The notes beneath the pieces are model-generated. The model did no database searches. It was not told where the DNA came from and saw nothing but the letters and a program-made list of their open reading frames with translations. A DNA stretch of 64,000 nucleotides, taken from the NCBI RefSeq assembly GCF_046630445.1, contig NC_092333.1, positions 341,076,501 through 341,140,500 on the forward strand, read 5' to 3'. The translations under genes and the position numbers were made by a program. Below, piece after piece: positions 60,870-64,000 of this stretch. Position 1 is the stretch's first letter, and the number at the start of each line of letters is the position of its first letter. This DNA is from Rutidosis leptorrhynchoides. Its lineage: Eukaryota > Streptophyta > Magnoliopsida > Asterales > Asteraceae.

Positions 60870-61250
60870 AAACATATATGTCCACATACAGATAAAATCA
60901 CATCATAGCAAGTCAGTCTATAAAAATAAACCTACAAACATACATAAAACCGTATCTACCAAAACCTACATAAGCATACAAACGTACATTCATAGATAAC
61001 CACCTACACGCATACATACGGGAAAACCTACAAACACAAACATATATAGAAAACATACAAACATACGAATATACATACAATCATACATATAACTATACAT
61101 ACATATAAACATACAAACATACATATATACATAAATACAATCATAGGCAAGCAGAAATGCAAAGCGTACATACAAACAAACATACATAAACCTACGTACA
61201 AACTTAAATACATACATACAAACACGAACATCCAAACATACCCATAAAAA
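60870..61250. repeat. ACATACAT-rich microsatellite in LINE 3'UTR
   Basis: Degenerate repeats of ACATA/CATA over about 380 bases. Overlapping ORFs rich in Cys, Tyr, Val and Met come from this repeat. Confidence 0.85.
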
Positions 61251-61378
61251 CCAACATGTCTAAACCTACACCATCAAGCATGGGTCTAAAAAAAAAAAAA
61301 AAAAACATAGTGAAAGAAGACACCCACACAGACCCACAAAACCACATACACACAAACACACAAACAAAAGCAATCAAC

Positions 61379-64000
61379 CTACTCGTCTATTCTAATTCTA
61401 GTCCTCCACGCAACCCTATCAGAGGTCATGTCCTCGGTCAATAAGAGCTCCTTCAAGTCTAGCTTTATTCTATCTTCCCACCTACGCGTAGGTCTACCCC
61501 TTCTTCGTACGCCGTCAACCGTAAGTGTCTCAACCCTCCTAACAGGGGCAGTAGGAGGTCGTCTTCTCACATGCCCAAACCATCGAAGCCGTTCTTCTCT
61601 AAGCTTGTCGATGATGCTTCTAACTTTCAGGTTCTCCCTAAAAACACTATTAGGAATCATATCTAACATGGTTTTACCACATGTCCACCTAAGCATCCTC
61701 ATCTCTGCCACCTCCATCCTCCTCTCTTGTGCTTTCGTCATAGGCCAACACTCTGATCCGTATAACATGGCAGGTCTAATTGCCACCTTGAAGAATTTCC
61801 CTTTCAGCTTAAGGGGGATCTTCTTGTCGCATAAGACTCCAGTCGCTGCTCTCCACTTCACCCACCCTACCTTAATTCGATGCGGCACGTCTTCATCTAT
61901 CCTCCCTGATTTGTGGAGCACCGAGCCCAGGTATCTAAACGAAGTTTGTGGATGCAAGATCTGGTCTCTGATACAGATGTTCACTCCATCACTTTGTTCA
62001 TCAACATTCCTATCAAAATCGCAACTAAGATACTCCGTCTTTTGTCTACTAATGTATAGACCATTACTTTCTAAGGCCACCCTCCATTGCTCTAGTCTTC
62101 TATTAAGCCCCTCCTTAGAATCCGAAACGAGCACAATATCATCGGAAAAAATCAGGCACCAAGGGATGCACTCTTGTATCCCTCGAGATAGTTCATCAAT
62201 GATCAAAGCGAAAAGAAAAGGGCTAAGGGCCGATCCCTGGTGCAGGCCTACTTCTATTGGAAACACTTCAGTATTTCCCACCGGTGTTCGAACACAAGAC
62301 TTCGCCCCTTCGTACATATCCCTAATAACATTAATATACCTGCTCGAGATACTTCTACCCTTAAGGGTCTTCCAAATCAAGTTTCGTGGCACGCAATCGT
62401 AGGCCTTTTCTAAGTCTAAGAAGACCATCTCTAGGTTCTTTTGCTTTTCTCTATACTTCTCCATAAGGTTCCTAATAATATGGATTGCCTCTATCGAAGA
62501 GCGCTTTGGCATGAAACCAAATTGGTTCTCCGAAACATTGGTTTCTCGTCGAAGTCTAGTCTCAATCACTTTCTCCCAAAGCTTCATAGTATGACTAAGT
62601 AATTTTATGCCTCTATAGTTACCGCAACATTGAGCATCCCCCTTGTTCTTATAGATGGGAATAGTCTCACTCAGTCTCCATTCCATAGGCATTTTAGAGC
62701 TTCGAAACGTCTTGTTAAAAAGGCAAGTCAGCCACCTAACACCAGTGTCGCCCAGGCACCGCTACGCCTCAATAGGGATCTGATCCGGTCCCACTGATTT
62801 ATTTCTCCCCATCTTTCGTAGTGCCAATCTTACTTCCTCTTGGCTAATCCTCTCGCAATCTATGTTGTTATGGGAATGTTCTACCTCAGCGTCTTGTAAG
62901 TCCTCGTGGCGCTCTGGTCTTCTCCCTACGAAGAGAGATGAGAAATACTCTTCCCATCTTTTCCTAATTTCGTCTTCCTTAACTAAAGTTTGACAAGCTT
63001 CATTTTTGATAAACTTGATGTTATCAAGATCCATGCGTCTTCGCTCCCTAGCTTTGGCTATCTTGTAAATACCATTAGCTCCCTCTTTGGAGTCAAGTTT
63101 CTTATACAGATCTTCATATGCCTTTTCTTTTTCTAGGGCTACAGCCTTCTTAGCTTCTCTTTTAGCTTCTTTATATCTCTCTTCAGCCCTAATTCTATCC
63201 GTCGGAGTCCCCTTCCCACCAGTGATGAGCTCCCTAAACCTTAGTTGCTTAAGCGCAACTTTGCTTTGAACCTCGTCACTGAACCACCATGATTCTCTAA
63301 CAGCCCTATGGCCTCTAGATGTACCTACAGCCACACCTAGGGCTTCCTTGGCTACCTCTCTAATGGAGGACGCCAGACAGTTCCACATCTGATCCGCGTC
63401 ATCATTGGATACCATTTCTAATTCTGCATCCACTCTACCTACAACCGATGTTTTAAAGGTCTCTGCCTTCTCTCCGTTCAACTTCTTCCACAAGATCTTA
63501 GGTTGGACTTGTCGCACACTCTTGGTGGCCCGTCTCTGGAGAACCAAATCCATGGCCAACAGTCTGTGCTGGGAGGAGAATGTCAAGGCAGTCAGGACCT
63601 TACAGTCTCCACAAGTCCTAAGATCCCCTTTGCGAATTAACAGATAGTCAATCTGGGTACTATGACCCCCGCTATGAAAAGTTGCTAACTGAGCATCCCT
63701 CTTCTTGAAAAACGAATTCACAACTGCCAAGTCGTGGGCAACAACAAATTCGAGAATAGAGAGTCCTTCCTCATTTCTAACTCCGTACCCAAAACCCCCG
63801 TGAACTTCCGCATATCCCTCAACATCAGATCCTATGTGGCCATTGAGATCTCCACCAATAAGTAATCTATGGTCTGGGGGGCACATCCTCACAACCTCGT
63901 CTAACGATTCCCAGAAGTGTCTCTTTTCAGCATCTCCACGGCCCGCATGGGGTGCGTAAGCGCAAATTACCGTGTAAGTCACCTCCTGAATTACCAACCT
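61379..64000 (-). pseudogene. RTE LINE endonuclease-reverse transcriptase
   Basis: One frame runs from the window edge to 61379 with a single in-frame stop. The endonuclease (to 62762) shows CAYAPHAG, GGDLNGHIG, QIDYLLIRK and SSQHRLLAMDL. The RT (from 62692) shows CGNYRGIKLLS, FLDLEKAYDCVPRNLIW (motif A), GLHQGSALSPFLFALIIDEL (motif B) and FSDDIVLV (motif C, with Ser in place of the usual Ala). The end has the typical GVRRRGRPTRRWEDRIK. The stop is a TAG at 62759-62761 in the phrase IPIEA-stop-RCLG, where relatives usually have Trp, so a single TGG-to-TAG change would explain it. The endonuclease start lies beyond the window. Confidence 0.85.

Larger units (their letters stand above)
60809..64000 (-). 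mobile_element. RTE-type LINE, 5' end outside window
   Basis: Minus strand: endonuclease, reverse transcriptase, basic C-terminal part, and a 3'UTR with a long TATG/TGTA-rich tract (about 60870-61250). The protein matches the plant RTE clade, often misnamed craniofacial development protein 2-like. The 3' end is probably near 60809, where a 27-base A run (T on the minus strand) separates it from SINE copy 2. Confidence 0.85.

Noticed and set aside
60990-61235. ORFs rich in Cys, Tyr and Val
   Set aside because: Translation of the TATG/TGTA microsatellite in the LINE 3'UTR.
61428-62402. 324-codon plus-strand ORF
   Set aside because: Antisense of the LINE reverse transcriptase; residues are Ser/Leu-rich with no domain.

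Overview
The window is plant nuclear DNA. It is AT-rich, has spliceosomal introns in two clear host genes, and is packed with plant-type LTR retrotransposons of the Tekay/Del chromovirus, Athila, Tat and Ty1/Copia lineages. It also holds a plant RTE-type LINE and a TTG-tailed SINE. The look of the repeats suggests a eudicot, perhaps Asteraceae, but I cannot prove that from the sequence.

Layout. 1-4684 is a broken Tekay-like chromovirus (element A, + strand). Its leader carries an acidic pre-gag ORF and an F-box/Sel1-like coding region that looks like a captured host gene. 4685-6453 is the 5' end of a second Tekay-like element on the minus strand (D: acidic ORF, primer-binding site, LTR), joined head-on to A. 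An Athila element (C, + strand, 6454-34797, target duplication ATTAT) sits in D's LTR, and D probably resumes at 34803. Inside C lies a third Tekay element (B, minus strand, 20854-32224, target duplication GGTGA) with near-identical LTRs and a whole 1476-aa gag-pol. 35130-37897 is the 3' part of a Copia element (F).

The host-gene zone starts after F. A small F-box gene of the FBS type (minus strand, three coding exons, 39536-40365) has a TATA box and a likely 5'UTR intron. A TTG-tailed SINE follows, then a 3'-truncated Tat element (G, 41824-about 47844) and an LTR relic. From 60.1 to 48.8 kb on the minus strand runs a ten-coding-exon gene for the bifunctional FMN phosphatase/riboflavin kinase (FMN/FHY). 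Its third intron was about 95 bp before a 7753-bp Copia element (E, target duplication CACAC) landed in it in the sense direction. A second, inverted SINE and a nearly open RTE LINE (cut by the window edge) finish the window.

Most interesting points. (1) A paired-palindrome plus TATA module from the Athila LTR recurs, with the same 37-base internal spacing, upstream of the env-like ORF, followed by an intron-like leader; it looks like an internal promoter. (2) The Tekay elements carry an acidic pre-gag ORF whose N-terminus has SUMO-interacting-like motifs, and element A adds an F-box coding region in the same place. (3) The 15-base sequence abutting the 3' LTR of Tekay B is repeated exactly upstream of gag in both A and B. 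(4) Element E has LTRs identical by eye around a badly decayed interior, as expected of a copy moved by another element's proteins.
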